Positions 23,586 through 35,500 of a stretch of 64,000 bases of DNA are shown here, one piece after another. The translations under genes and the position numbers were made by a program. The notes below the pieces were generated by a model, which had not been told where the DNA came from, made no database searches, and worked only from the letters and a program-made list of their open reading frames with translations. Source of the DNA: Siniperca chuatsi (lineage: Eukaryota; Chordata; Actinopteri; Centrarchiformes; Sinipercidae); the NCBI RefSeq assembly GCF_020085105.1, contig NC_058057.1, forward strand, positions 20,945,860-21,009,859, given 5' to 3'. The stretch's first letter is position 1, and each line of letters opens with the position of its first letter.

Positions 23586-26539
23586 AATGTCACAGTTACA
23601 TTGTGTGATTATCTGCAGATTTTGGCTGCTGAATGGCTGAGATGCCAAGCTGTAATAATGGAATCTAAAAAAAAAAGTGGGTAAACGACCTCATGAGAAA
23701 CAATTAATATGAACAACACTATTTGCAGATAATCACGAATTGCAACAAAAAAGTATGTTCATTACTTTTCTTAGAGTTATTATCTTTATCCAATTGCCTC
23801 ATGTAAGGTAACTGGATAAAGCCATTTTTTTAATTTAGTTGATATGACAAAAACATAGCTATTTAAAGCATTTTGCCACTATACTCAATTATCATTTAAT
23901 ATTTAAGATAAACAAAATTCAACTCCAGAGAGGTAAACATGGAAAAAGATATTCAAGAGGTAATGAAAATGAATCTGATTATGTGATGTAGGCCTATTTA
24001 CAGTATTAACACAAAAATTAAAATTCTAAAATACAAAATAATAGTGGATAATGGACTGTGAATATCTTAATAAGTTTCTTGTGTTTTACTTTTTGGTACA
24101 CTGGTGTTTGCATCCTGAGCTATATCATAAACCTGTTATCTTTTATGATGTGGTTTTTGTCTGCTTCCTGAATAAGAAAATTGTGATTGTTCGTGACATT
24201 GAATGCCTGTTTCCATCTTGATAGAGGTTGAATGACTTTGTAAACCCCAGGGACAAAGATGGAAATAAATTCAGAACTGTATTGTTCTATGTATTATTGT
24301 ATTGTACTAATGTATTAGAAAGTTGTCAATAAACCAAATGAAACCAAACTAAAACACTTTCCTGCCAGCACCTGGCTATAGCCATCTGAAAGGTTCTAAC
24401 TGTGATCGCAATATCTTTTTCATCTCATGACAGTTAAGTCTTGGTTGTTGCATCTGCTAGAGTCTTTCATTAGATCCTCTGATATGGCTGTTGCTGCTTG
24501 AGAGAGTACATCATCACAGCGTGCATATATATTAGATCTACACTAGGATGAGTAGTTGTTAAACCCAAAAGGTGATGAATAAATAGACACATTATCTAAA
24601 TGTGCTTATATTTATTCATATACTGTAATATACAGTACTGCACTGTGTTTACACAGTGTGCTTGCAGATAGAAGAGGGGAAGGAAAGTGAGATCTCTCGT
24701 CATACCCATAACCGCAGTTCTCTCTGCACAGTAACCTTGCAGAACATAATGCGTCACCGTGAAGAAAACAACAAAAGAGACAGTCACTTATTTTTGAAAT
24801 CCCTATCTCAGTCTTATACCCAAAGAGAGTTCATAAAGCATTTGCAAACATCTCTGTCCTGAAGCTAGAGATCAGAAAACATTTAATCAATCATGTCATC
24901 CACATATATGGAGTAGTTGCTCTAGAGAAAATGAATGGGTTATTGATTTTCTGGACCCATGAAATATATAGGGTAGCTATGGCATCTCAGTAAAGTTTAT
25001 TATAGAGAAATGTTGACTAGGAAGACATAAATTGGGTTTGGCTTTAATGTGAGGACAATTTCATCCATATCAGTAATCTGTCCTTTATCACATTAGTCAT
25101 TTTCACTTCACATCGAAAGTAATAAATGAGCCAAGACAAAGTGTCTAGTGCACTGAAACTCATAATGCCTTTACAAAACTATACTCATATTAATATTTAG
25201 CAAGGATAGACAATCTTTTATTTATATTGTAATATTTGATTGACAAGAATTTTAATGGCTCATATTTTATGTATATGTGAAGTCAATCTCGATAATTGTA
25301 TGGTATTTAATTCAGATTTTTCAGTTTCATCTATGTTTTCATTCTACTTTTAAATCTTTCTTGTATTGTCCTTCAAATGTTGGTCTAAATAATCTGTCTG
25401 TGTACTTGTTATGATGTTACTGCACTTAGCAAGTGGTGCAAAGGTCCACTCCAGTCATATGAATCATTTCATGCAACGGTTGTTAGTAGGAAGGAAATTC
25501 ATTCCCCAGCAATGAGGTGCTCCTCTGAATGTAAAAATGCACGCTTTGATGCCTCCATGTCCCATAAACAGATCACTATTAGCTAAAACCATAATATTTC
25601 CTGTTTGCTCATTCTACATAGCTGTTATTAAATTTTACTTTCACTTTCTCCAGTTCCAGTTAAAGTTGGCTCCCTCCCTGATCTTTAGGCCTACTTACAT
25701 CCCTGTCCTATCTTAGTTTCCCCCCTTTGTCTATGAATGATACCTCTCCTTTCCCCTCTCCCTTAGAAGAAGTCTTCATGATGCCAGAGGTTCTTAAGTC
25801 CAGGCACTGGCCAACCAATGATTAATAGGACAACACTCCTGCTAAACACCTTGACATGTCATTGAATCCTGTAAAGAAGCTGTGACAAGACACCCACAGG
25901 TCTACCCTGGAGATAAACAAGAAGCAGCTGAGCCCAGTGTCCTACCATTTTGCTCATTAATATGAAAATATATGCAGCAAGGTGGTCCAACATCCAATCA
26001 GATAATCTATTCCATAGGGGAGCATGTGGTGTAAATGAGTTTCCTATTATGTACGGCTCTTGTCTAACTGTGTTCACCACGATAACACTAGGGCATACTC
26101 CATATGCCATATACTGTGTTAGGAGACCAAAATTAAATGTTACTCTTGTACAGGAAGGGCGTCTTAACCTTTCAAGCTTTCCCAAGTGTTAATACTAATG
26201 TGTCAATGCTGACATCTAGTGGCTGCTTCACCTTCCCACATACACGAATAGGTTCCTGCGTCGATCATATTTGCTGGTAAATAATTACGAATTATTAATA
26301 TAACAAATACAATCTTAATTTTATTTTATCTCATATTTGGACGTAGCTAACTTAAATTCTCGCTGCTAAACATATGGGCAGTTACATTCAACAGGGGGAA
26401 TGAAACCCTTGCTTTCCTTGTCGAACTGTCATACATTTCTCCTTGGATTTGATAGATATATTTTAAATAATTGTTTTACATACGTTGAGTACACAAAGCG
26501 GTACAATGACTACATACACAAACACCGAAGGCAGTTGAT
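23346..26539. other. Intergenic stretch without recognisable gene
   Basis: AT-rich DNA with a 72-bp AT microsatellite at 23511-23582 and no frame resembling a known protein. Several ATG-started frames of 60-110 codons exist on both strands around 24.6 and 25.9 kb but have no splice context or family resemblance. A short motif near 26213 (GACATCTAGTGGCTGCTTCA) recurs in variant form at 30627 and looks like a repeat tail. Confidence 0.5.
23511..23582. repeat. AT microsatellite
   Basis: Thirty-six perfect AT units (72 bp), self-complementary and able to extrude a cruciform. It lies about 170 bp from the CpG-rich block. Confidence 0.97.
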
Positions 26540-26658
26540 TTAAAACCGGCTCCCCCTTTGGCAAAGTGGTTGCGCCCAGTTGCTTCCAACTTGGTGGTTG
26601 CTGCTTCCGAGGTTGACTGTCCATCCTATGTGAACATCAGTGCTTCGTAGTTGTACCG
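26540..26658 (+). promoter_or_regulatory. Possible ACOT promoter / 5' non-coding exon
   Basis: This is the only GC-rich, TATA-less stretch in the 3 kb upstream of the ACOT start codon. It ends in a possible donor, ACCG|GTATGC, at 26658. Splicing from here to an acceptor at 27533 or 27626 would complete the 5' UTR. Support is weak: base composition and one moderate donor only. Confidence 0.25.
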
Positions 26659-26826
26659 GTATGCTATTCAGTCACTTTCTGGCTAGTGGGAGATAATATT
26701 TTGATATATCTTTACAGTGTGACCCCAAATTAGTCTACGGATAGTCAGTTTGTTCAAAACAAAGGCGGTAAACAAAAACAAAAACGATGACCAAGGTCTC
26801 AAAGTTACTTTCTTGCTAACTAACGT

Positions 26827-26846
26827 TAGCTAGCTAGCTAGCTAGT
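26827..26846. repeat. TAGC tandem repeat
   Basis: About five TAGC units within AACGTTAGCTAGC-type sequence, a simple repeat frequent in percomorph genomes. Confidence 0.85.
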
Positions 26847-27533
26847 TAAGCTACTAGCTATGTCTACAAGAATTATTACAGAACTATTACATTCATAATG
26901 TAAAGTTAGCTTTCATGTTTTGGTTAAATTACTCGTCGCTGGTTATTTTTTTAATATTGAAAATAGTGAGGTGTGTTACTTGACCTTTCACCCAGTTAAC
27001 GTTAGACTGTATTTCTCCATCAACTGAAGACCTTCACAGCATTTCTCAGTTACCTACAGAAACAGCTCAATCACGTTGTCATTGACAGGCCAAAGCGTGC
27101 CAAAGGCCAAAAGATTGAACACCTAAGTGCTACCCATGTGACTCTTTCGTGGAATTGTAATATGATTAAGTGTCTTCATGCAGTTTACTTTTGACCTTGT
27201 AAACAAAGGAATAGGCGCTGTCAGTGCCTTATTCTATGCAGAATATATCATGTTCGTGACTTGACTTGCAATACTTTGTGCCCAGGTTCAAGGAACTCCT
27301 TACAAGCAAACATGTCAAACAATGTAGCCTTAATGTCAAATGCCAAAAATGTAAAACAAGGTTGGTGGCATGTTAGAAAAACAACTTAAGTTCTATACAT
27401 TTCAGTATTTTCATGAATGTTTATGCCTTTATTGATAATATGCTAAAGTAGATATTATGGTAGTTAATGTGGCATTCAGGAGCTTAGGTGCCTGGGTCAC
27501 TCTAAATATAACTTTTCTTGATTACCTTGACAG

Positions 27534-27631
27534 ATGCAGTGACAACATTGCTGAACTAAAATAAAAGCTGGACTAAAGGTAAAGGACATTCAGGCCATTG
27601 TAGTGAGTCACTGCTCCCATCTTCAGGTGAA
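27534..27631 (+). other. ACOT 5' UTR segment with two candidate splice acceptors
   Basis: Two AG acceptors precede the ACOT start codon: one at 27532-27533 after a T-rich tract (ACTTTTCTTGATTACCTTGACAG) and one at 27625-27626 (CTCCCATCTTCAG), only five bases before ATG. A GT at 27579 could be a donor, but the implied 48-bp intron is too short for a usual vertebrate intron, so the two acceptors are more likely alternatives. Use of the first adds a short upstream ORF starting with the ATG at 27534. Confidence 0.35.
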
Positions 27632-29733
27632 ATGGCTTACTCACAGATCCGCCTGAAAATTCTCCCCAGCGCTCGTTGTCTGTTTGATAAACTGGTGCAG
27701 GTAAAAGTAGAGGGACTTGCTCCTCACAAACCAGTTGAACTGAGGTCGAAACTAGTTGATGACAGAGGGGTGATTTTCAAGGCTTCTGCCCTGTACAAAG
27801 CAGATGAAAGTGGCCAGGTGGATGTCTGCCGTGCACCCTCTCTTGGAGGAAGTTACACCGGAGTGGAGCCCATGGGTTTGTTTTGGACCATGGCACCAGA
27901 GACTCCACACAGCAAACTCATGAAGAAGAATGTGCTCACCCCAACACTGGTGGAGATAGAAGCACTGAGTGGAGATACTGGTGAACTCTTAGCCTCAGAA
28001 ACGAACGAGAGAGGATACATGACAGAGGGGATGAAGAGAGTACCTGTGCAAGAGGGAAGAATACGAGGAGTCCTCTTCGTACCACCAGGTTAGTTGTGTA
28101 CTGTGAGTCAGTTGATGAGAGGCTGAGAAAGATACATAGAGATTAGATAGATTTCAGTATTCTACTTAATTTTCCCTCTGTCTTTTTATTTTCTTTTTGT
28201 TTTCTCCAGGAAAGGGTCCATTCCCAGGAATAGTGGATCTGTACACATTAGGTGGAGGTCTGACTGAGCCCAGAGCCAGCCTCCTGGCAAATAAAGGTTA
28301 TGTTGTTCTGGCACTAGCCTATTATGGCTTCCAGGATTTACCAAAAAACCCTAAAAAGTTGGATTTGGAGTACTTTGAAGAGGCTGTTACATATCTGAGG
28401 AGACAGCCAGAGGTTAGTATTGAAGAATAAGTCAGTAAAGATAATCATAATTAGGATATTAGAATCTCTGTTTTATTCACCCTCATGTGATGTTTTTAAC
28501 TTTCTTTTGTACTTATTGTGAATAATGTGAAAACTGTCCACTGAATTCATAACATATAAAGTGAGAAAGTATCAGCGAGGTAGGCCCTTATTTATATTTA
28601 CTGTGTCAGTGTTGCCATCAACTGGCTACTTTCTGTGGCTGTGACAGAAACGAAAGATTTTTTTAAGGTCCTTTGCAAATTATGCATATTTAAGAGCTGA
28701 AACGATTAGTTGATTAATCTATTAGTCACAGGACAGGTAATTGATTTGCAACTATTCTGAACTGATTGGCAAAAATGCCAAACATTCTCAAATTCCAGAG
28801 AATTGGCCGTTTTTGTTCATCTCGTGACAATAAACTAAATATCTTTTAGGTTTGTCAGGGAAAGCAAGAAATTTGAAGATGTCATCTTGGGCTTTAGGAA
28901 TTTGTGATGGACATTTTTTAGATGAAACAATAAATTGATTAATTGAGATAGTAATCGGCAGATTTATAGGTAATGAAAATAATAGTTAATTGCAACCTCA
29001 GTTTGTTTAAGCTCTGCTTTCGGTTAGAATTGAGGCAAGGTTGGTATGTATTAATGAACCATATATTCCATCACGCACCATTTACCATTTATTGAAAAAA
29101 ATATTATAAACATGATTATTAACACAATACTTCTCTGCGCAGGTTAAAGGTCCTGGGATTGGCATCATATCAATCTCTCACAGTGGCGGTTTGGCTTTGT
29201 CGATGTCATCTTTCCTCTCTGGGATCTCAGCGACCGTCTGTATTAATGCCTGCATTGCAAATACTGTGATTCCTTTACACTACAAAGACATTGTTATAAC
29301 TCCGCTACCTCCTGTCATGAAGAATGTTAAAATCACAGATTCTGGGCTTGTAGATATACGCGATGTCTTATCAGACCCTTCTTTGGAAAAGAACAGGGCG
29401 TCATTGCTTCCAATTGAACGTGCCAGCTGCCAGTTCCTGTTTGCTGTTGCTGAAGATGACCACAACTGGAACAGTGCTGTTTTTGCCAAGCAGGCTGCTG
29501 CAACGCTGAGAAATCATGGCAAAGAGTCTTTTCAGGTGGTAACATATCCTAAAGCTGGACACTTTTTGGAAGTCCCTCACATGCCTTATTGTCCTTCTGG
29601 GTTTCATGCAGCAGTAGGGAGCGCTGTGGTGTTTGGTGGGGAGCCAAAAGCCCACTCTGAGGCTCAGCTGGACCTGTGGGAAAGAGTCCAGGAGTTTTTC
29701 AAGAGCCACTTGGACAACAAGAGTACTTGTTAG
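27632..29733 (+). CDS. Acyl-CoA thioesterase, type I (ACOT1/2/4-like), 3 coding exons
   Basis: Coding exons are 27632-28088, 28210-28412 and 29143-29733, joined across GT-AG introns of 121 and 730 bp, giving 416 aa (human ACOT1 is 421). The product should hydrolyse fatty acyl-CoA to free fatty acid and CoASH. Exon 1 encodes the N-terminal beta-sandwich (Acyl-CoA thioester hydrolase/BAAT N-terminal domain, about residues 1-150); exons 2 and 3 encode the alpha/beta-hydrolase domain. The catalytic residues read directly: Ser232 in ISISHSGG, Asp326 in AEDDHNW and His360 in KAGHFLE, the same numbering as human ACOT1. A Ser nucleophile argues against bile-acid-CoA:amino-acid N-acyltransferase, which has Cys there. 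No mitochondrial presequence precedes MAYSQIRLK, and the C-terminus (KSTC) is not a clear PTS1, so a cytosolic enzyme is inferred. The start is the first ATG of exon 1, just after a splice acceptor. The exact paralogue (acot number) cannot be fixed here. Confidence 0.93.
28693..29000 (+). mobile_element. hAT-like MITE in ACOT intron 2
   Basis: Begins AGAGCTGAAACGATTAGTTG and ends ATAATAGTTAATTGCAACCTC, with the family's internal blocks in order. It makes up most of ACOT intron 2 downstream of the donor and is inserted in the same orientation as the gene. Confidence 0.7.
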
Positions 29734-29816
29734 CAAGCAATGCTGCATCAAGTGTATCAAGCATCCCAGAATGGACGTCCTCAGCAATGCTTAGCCTTGC
29801 CTTTAGTTTCTTAACG

Positions 29817-29822
29817 AATAAA
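29817..29822 (+). terminator. ACOT polyadenylation signal AATAAA
   Basis: A canonical AATAAA lies 84 bp after the ACOT stop codon (TAG, 29731-29733), in a position and spacing expected for a short 3' UTR. No competing hexamer lies between the stop and this site. Confidence 0.65.
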
Positions 29823-30007
29823 AACAGTCATTAGGCTCAAAGGGGTATTAAATAATACTGGATGAGTATGTTGAAGCTTTGTTTTAATGACTTTTCTATA
29901 TCTGAAACAAACTCAGCATGTCTTGGTTCCAAGTGGCTTTGTTTCACAAAACCTTTAATGTGCCATGAGTCACATGACGCAGAAGTATATATTTAGATAT
30001 AATTATT

Positions 30008-30170
30008 TTTCACAGCAGATATTTTGACTTGTCATAGCAGGAAAATCACAAGTAGAGCTAATACTGTTAATGATGTCTCTGCTCCATTCAAAGGCAGTGA
30101 GCAAGCATGCACGATACCACGACCCTGGAACTGACGTATCTAAATGGAATGCAGCCATCATTACTATTAA
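30008..30170 (+). repeat. Dispersed repeat, copy 1 (shared with 43741-43920)
   Basis: The blocks CAGCAGATATTTTGACTTGTCATAG, GCATGCACGATACCACGACCCTGGAACTGA and CTAAATGGAATGCAGCCATCATT recur, diverged, in gpr176 intron 2 at 43741-43920. Two copies 13 kb apart in the same orientation with a different central part indicate an interspersed element of unknown class. Confidence 0.55.
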
Positions 30171-30359
30171 TTACATCTTTGCTATTCGCTACAATGACAT
30201 GACAAAAATGTGTGCTGTGACAATGACCTGGGCTCCAAAGAGAAAATCAGAGTGAGTAACATAATCACTAATAACTTTAGCTCTCTGTATATAACACTCC
30301 TTGCCTCTGTGTGTATTGTATTGGTGCTAAAAGTTTCATTATTTTGTTTGTGGTTGGAA

Positions 30360-30450
30360 AAGGGCTGGGTAATAATTTAATATTATATTTGATTGAATGG
30401 TATATTGTGACGATATTATCATTGTGTTATCGTTTTACAAAAATTCCAAG
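30360..30450 (+). mobile_element. Fragment of a MITE related to that at 21604
   Basis: AGGGCTGGGTAATAATTTAA followed by TATATTGTGACGATATTATC resembles the left part of the GGGCTGGGCAATATGG class. Only the left ~90 bp is recognisable. Confidence 0.45.
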
Positions 30451-31907
30451 AAACAAAATGAGTTATCGTCTCATCTTCAGCCTAACAGTTGAACATTAAT
30501 ATGATTGTTTTGCATGTGATTGTGCTTACATTTGCCATATGATATATAGATTGTAATTATAATGCCTCCTTAGTCTCCCAGGCATAAACTCCATGAATGT
30601 GAATTATCATTTGTGCAAATGTTGGCATCTAGTGGCGGCTCAGCCTTCCTACAGTTATCTTGGATGTTTCTTGCACATAATGTGAGGGATGTTTTGTCAC
30701 ATACAATATAATGTGAAGCAGATCGGGAGGAGAACTTTCATGATGAAAGATTGTGAAACAAAAGCATATATTTTAAATAACATTAATCCGACTGTTTTAT
30801 TCCCATGTTAAAGTTCAAAACCTTGGAATTTTTACATGAAAGGCTGTTGTCTGTTTCAAAGGGAAGTGAATTTACTTTGATGATGTAAGATTTCCTCTTA
30901 GGGATTGTATTAACAATGTAGCCCATCAAAGAAAGGAGTCAGCTTCTGAACTAGGAGACAAAGACGATGACATCTCTCCCACCACATCCACCTTTATGAA
31001 CACAGTCTTTATAGAATCTGGCACGGACATGAAATCTTTCTAAATCACACAATGAAGGAAAAGACATGTCATTTGTTGCGCCAATCCTCTTAGCCTAAGT
31101 AAAATTTCAGACATGTCTGTTTTGTACTGATTTAACAAATACGAATGCTTGTCAGTGGAAAACAGGGAATGTATTTAGCACTACAATAAGCATTATCAAA
31201 CATGTTAATATTTCATAACTTCATTTTGTTTTCAGAAGGAATTTACTAATTCTAGTCCTGTTCCAGAGAGGTTTATTTTACAGTGTTTCTATTTAAATGT
31301 TCACATTAAAAAAAAAAAGAACTAAGTAATCTTTGTATTATGTAATTATTTCATTCTTACGCCTTTATGCATTGATCTTTCTCTACAATGGGTCCATATG
31401 AGCATCTCCTCACTGGCTTATACAAATGAAACTACAATGGACTCACTGTTATTTATTAAAACGTAGTGTAAATTATAAAATGCTGCTTTGTTTTACTGAG
31501 GTATGTCCTCTCCTATTTTGGTATTTTCAGCAAACCAAAGAGGAATGTGACAAGCTCCTGTGAGAGAGCAGACGGAGCAAGACATGGTTGTTGAGGGTAA
31601 ACCCCATGTACAGTAATGTCAGGTCACCATTGTACAGTACATCTGAAAACCATATATGGGGTTGACATAGATGATAGTGTTCCTGATTATTATAAAATTT
31701 CAGCCCATTTAAATTCTTTAATTGGGTCTCTGGATACAGGGTGTTTTCTGAAAGTATAGCTGATTTTTGTCTGTTTGGATGATGACTACAATAGGAAGTT
31801 TAACCATCTTTCTATACCAACAGCATCACAGATCCGTGTGTAATTTAACCCCGCTCCCCTTCCTCCCCTGCTTGTCATTCACAAGATTCAGTGGAGTTTC
31901 TTGGTGC

Positions 31908-31916
31908 TATAATAAG
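31908..31916 (+). promoter_or_regulatory. TATA-like box upstream of gpr176
   Basis: TATAATAAG lies about 610 bp before the GPR176 start codon, followed within 30-40 bp by a GC- and CT-rich segment (GGGGCTCTCCTCTCCAG) that could be the initiator. The intervening DNA to 32527 has no splice acceptor that is needed to reach the ATG, so an unspliced 5' UTR of roughly 580 bp with several upstream ATGs is possible. The assignment rests on position and motif only. Confidence 0.3.
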
Positions 31917-32527
31917 AGGAGGGGCTCTCCTCTCCAGTCTCGCACCTCACGCTGTGAAATATTCAGTTGCAGGCACACGATTGGCAGCGGCGGGCAGGAG
32001 TAACAGTCTGACAGCCACAATGTTTTTTTTCTGCACGGCGAGAGGTGATGGTAGCGTGTTCTCGGTGCTGCAAGCTTTTTTCCCGGAATTGGCACTTCGC
32101 AACCCGGTGTGGTTTTAGGTGCACTGGATGCCAGAGAGTACAGCATCCAGCCAACCTCACTGCGCACGGCTTTCAGTGGCTCTGACTGATTCCTGCCATG
32201 CATCCGCTTTGGGAAATTATGGGACACACAGCCAAGGCTTGTCATTTCCCTGTGCTTTAATGAATGATTATTACACCATGTTTTTTTCCTAACAGACATA
32301 TTTACTGACAAACATTACTGGCAGCTGCAAGCATTCCCTACCTGTGTCCGTCTTACATCTCCATTGACATCTCTGCACATAGGCGAAGCTGTGTTTTGCA
32401 GATTTCTTCCTTTTTTGCAAGGCATCACCATCATCCCCACAAGTAGTTCAGAAATGCTTCTTCGATGCTGGCTGCTGACATCCCGCCAGCCTGCTTGAAA
32501 ACCGTTAGGATCGCGGGGTGAGCCGAC

Positions 32528-35500
32528 ATGGATAGTGGGAGCCGGGCTGCGACGGTCGGGGACGGTGCAGCCAATTTCACAGCAGCCAACCTGAGGCTGG
32601 ATCTCCTGAACGCTTCGAGCCCGCCGACTCGGTGGGACAGCAGCCCACCTGCCGAGGGGACCGGGCTGGATGAGCAGCAGCGTCTCGTCCGAGAGCAAGC
32701 CTACCGGGACTTCACCACCACCATTCAGGTTTTCATCCTAATAAGTTCGCTACTCGGTAAGTCGCCTCATACAAATAAACATATTGTGCATACTTGACAG
32801 AAAGGCCCCAAAATAACCTACAGACGAAGCAAAACATGAAAACATTGTACTTTTTCTATGGAACTGCGTGATTAAAACATTCACTATTCCTAAATCTGGG
32901 TCAATGGGGACGCCCTTTATGCCAGAATAATTAAAATAGGCCTATCTGAGGACATTTGCAACAACAAACAAGTCTTCCAAAAGTAGCCTAATCATCAATG
33001 CCTAAGAGATGTTGGGTGAATAGGAAGTAGGGTGTCTTCTGTAACTGAAAAGATGGACACTGTCATAATAGACCCCGAATTGGATTGTATACATTTTTGG
33101 TCATCTTACTCATCTTAATAGCCCAATGCCTGTAGGTCTTACATCCAAAACACATACTGTATATAAGTTATTTTTCATATTTTACATCTCTAGTTTTACT
33201 AAAGAATGTTACAATGGTCATGTTACTATGACATTGTTAAATTGCAAACATTGCGACACTGCCCAACAGCCACTTAAACTTGAAAAAAAGCTAAGATGCA
33301 CCCCCAGTGTTGGTCATCCCCAAAATGTTCAGGTTGGTGTGCTCATTTTGACCCACACTCCCTTAATGCGTATCCTGTCAGACTCTCTGTGCACATCCTC
33401 CACATTTTCATCATAATGAATGCCACTTCCTTCTGTTATTTTGAAATTATAGGGAAGACATGCACCACACCATAGCACCACAGCTGATGCACTATGGAGT
33501 AACATAAGTTACTGTATGACATACAGTACATAACTGGAGACCAAGTCCCAGGACTTGTCATCTTGTTTTGAATTGTGTGCCTATGAGTTGTCTAACTGTG
33601 TGTGTGTGTGTTTTGCATTCATATGTTAGTTTGAGGTTAATTTGAATATTGCATGTTAAACAGGATTACATGAATGTTAATCAAACACAAAAACATACAA
33701 GAAGCAAACATGAATTTAAGCAAAACTTATGATATGTATTTGGTGCCTTCTTTCATTAAAGTGAATTTTTAGATTGGCAACCCAAGCAGACATTGGCAAG
33801 TTTGTCTGGGCTGTGATGGTAAACCGGTGTTAGCTACATATTTCATCATAAAATTGGCAAATATTAGCAATAACTTACCGTACACATTTTTAGCTTCTTT
33901 CAAGCTGAATCTGTACTGGCTCTGTGACAAATATTCCTGCTTGTGCCAATAGAAGCACAGGCTGCTGATGATGATGAAAGTGAGGAAGGAGCTGTGTGAA
34001 TTGATGGATCGCACCAGCACATCAGTCTCACACAGTCCTGGCTTTGACATCCCCTTCATCTTATCGGCAGCCAGAAACATAATCCTCCTGCCTATAAAAT
34101 GAATGTGTTATTTGTCACAAATATGGCTGTAACATCCAACATCCATCTCCTCACTGCACAAAGCACACTCAGCTATGATTGCTAGAGCTTATATGGACTC
34201 ACTGAGAGGCTGGACTTTGTGCAGCTTGTACAAATAGTTCACCATGATGAAATATGGCGAAACTGACACCACAACTGGCAAAAAATTACCAAATTACCAA
34301 ATTGTTCTGACTCAATATCACCTCCTGCTGTGCAGTGCAATGTGGCAGGGAAGCATGACATGAATGGCTGCAAAAAATGGCCTTTTGGCAGCATGGCTAA
34401 AAAATGCCTACTCTTTCTCTCTATATTGTGTATATGGCTTAGAAAACATATAATACATCTATTTTCCTTTTCAAACAACCTTGTTTATATGAACCAAAAA
34501 ATGGAAAATAAGTAAGAAATCCAGCACATTATTCTTACATAAGTGCTTTACATGGTTAAACCAGGATTACAACATTTCAGGGCTGCAATGAGGCAAATAA
34601 AATCAATTGGACAATTGGACACTTTGGAAATAAAACTGCTAGCGTTAATAAAAAGCTTTTTTAAATGTCACTGATTCTGCAAGCCTCAAATCCTCAGGAA
34701 GAGGTTCCCACAGTACATGAATGCACCACTGGAGAACAACAAGTGAAATGCAGTAAATGGCATGTTTTTATGCTTGGCTGGGGTGGAAAAGTTGGTTTAT
34801 CGATTAAAAAAAAAATTGTGACAAAGTGCAGTGGAAACAGACTTAGTGAATGAAACCCAAGCTACCGTTCCTTTGAAGAGACAAAAATGGCGGCAAATTA
34901 AAACATCCGCTCTGTGTAGGGCGATGAGACTGTAACGTTCCTCAAATTAATACATGAAACAAACATAAATGCCATATTTATATATCGTGTTTGAAGTTTG
35001 ACTGGTGTTCATTTAATTGCGTCGCCTTGTCAGGCCCTCTTCTTCTACAATGGTTTAATGGCACTCGCCTGGAAGCTGGAGCGTCACCAGCTCTTTATTG
35101 ACGAACCAGCTCCTAATATTCACATAACGGTAGTATATGGAAACGCGCATTTATTCACATTTTCTTTTGCAGATTTTCTCGAAATGTGGTTAAAATAAGT
35201 GCTACATTTGGATGGAAACCTAGATATTGAATTCAGTGTTTTGTAGCAAATGTTAAAACCACTATGTGTAGAATATCAAAACTTCTGATTTTGGCGCCCC
35301 CCAGTGGCAGCATCAAAAAGACACTGTAGGAGACAGCAACACAGACTGATTGGGTCTACAAATGTATGTAAAATACTAATACTAAGTGTTGCCCTTTGCT
35401 AATGAAATAATTGTCTCAGGAGAATAAACTAAAACTTGAACTTTACATTTTCAATTGCATAGAGTGTGACCATTTATTATGGAAAGCAAGAGTATTGTCA

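Larger units (their letters stand above)
29823..31900. other. ACOT-gpr176 intergenic spacer
   Basis: About 2 kb between the two + strand genes. It contains a dispersed repeat at about 30008-30170 that recurs in gpr176 intron 2, a MITE fragment near 30360-30450 and AT-rich unique sequence. No gene is visible. Confidence 0.5.

Noticed and set aside
29401..29787. A 128-codon - strand frame opposite ACOT exon 3.
   Set aside because: Shadow of the conserved ACOT coding exon on the opposite strand.
31907..32311. A 134-codon - strand frame opposite the gpr176 5' UTR.
   Set aside because: No family resemblance; GC-rich 5' UTR DNA commonly leaves long random frames.
32315..32698. A 127-codon - strand frame overlapping gpr176 exon 1.
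   Set aside because: Antisense shadow of the GC-rich first exon.
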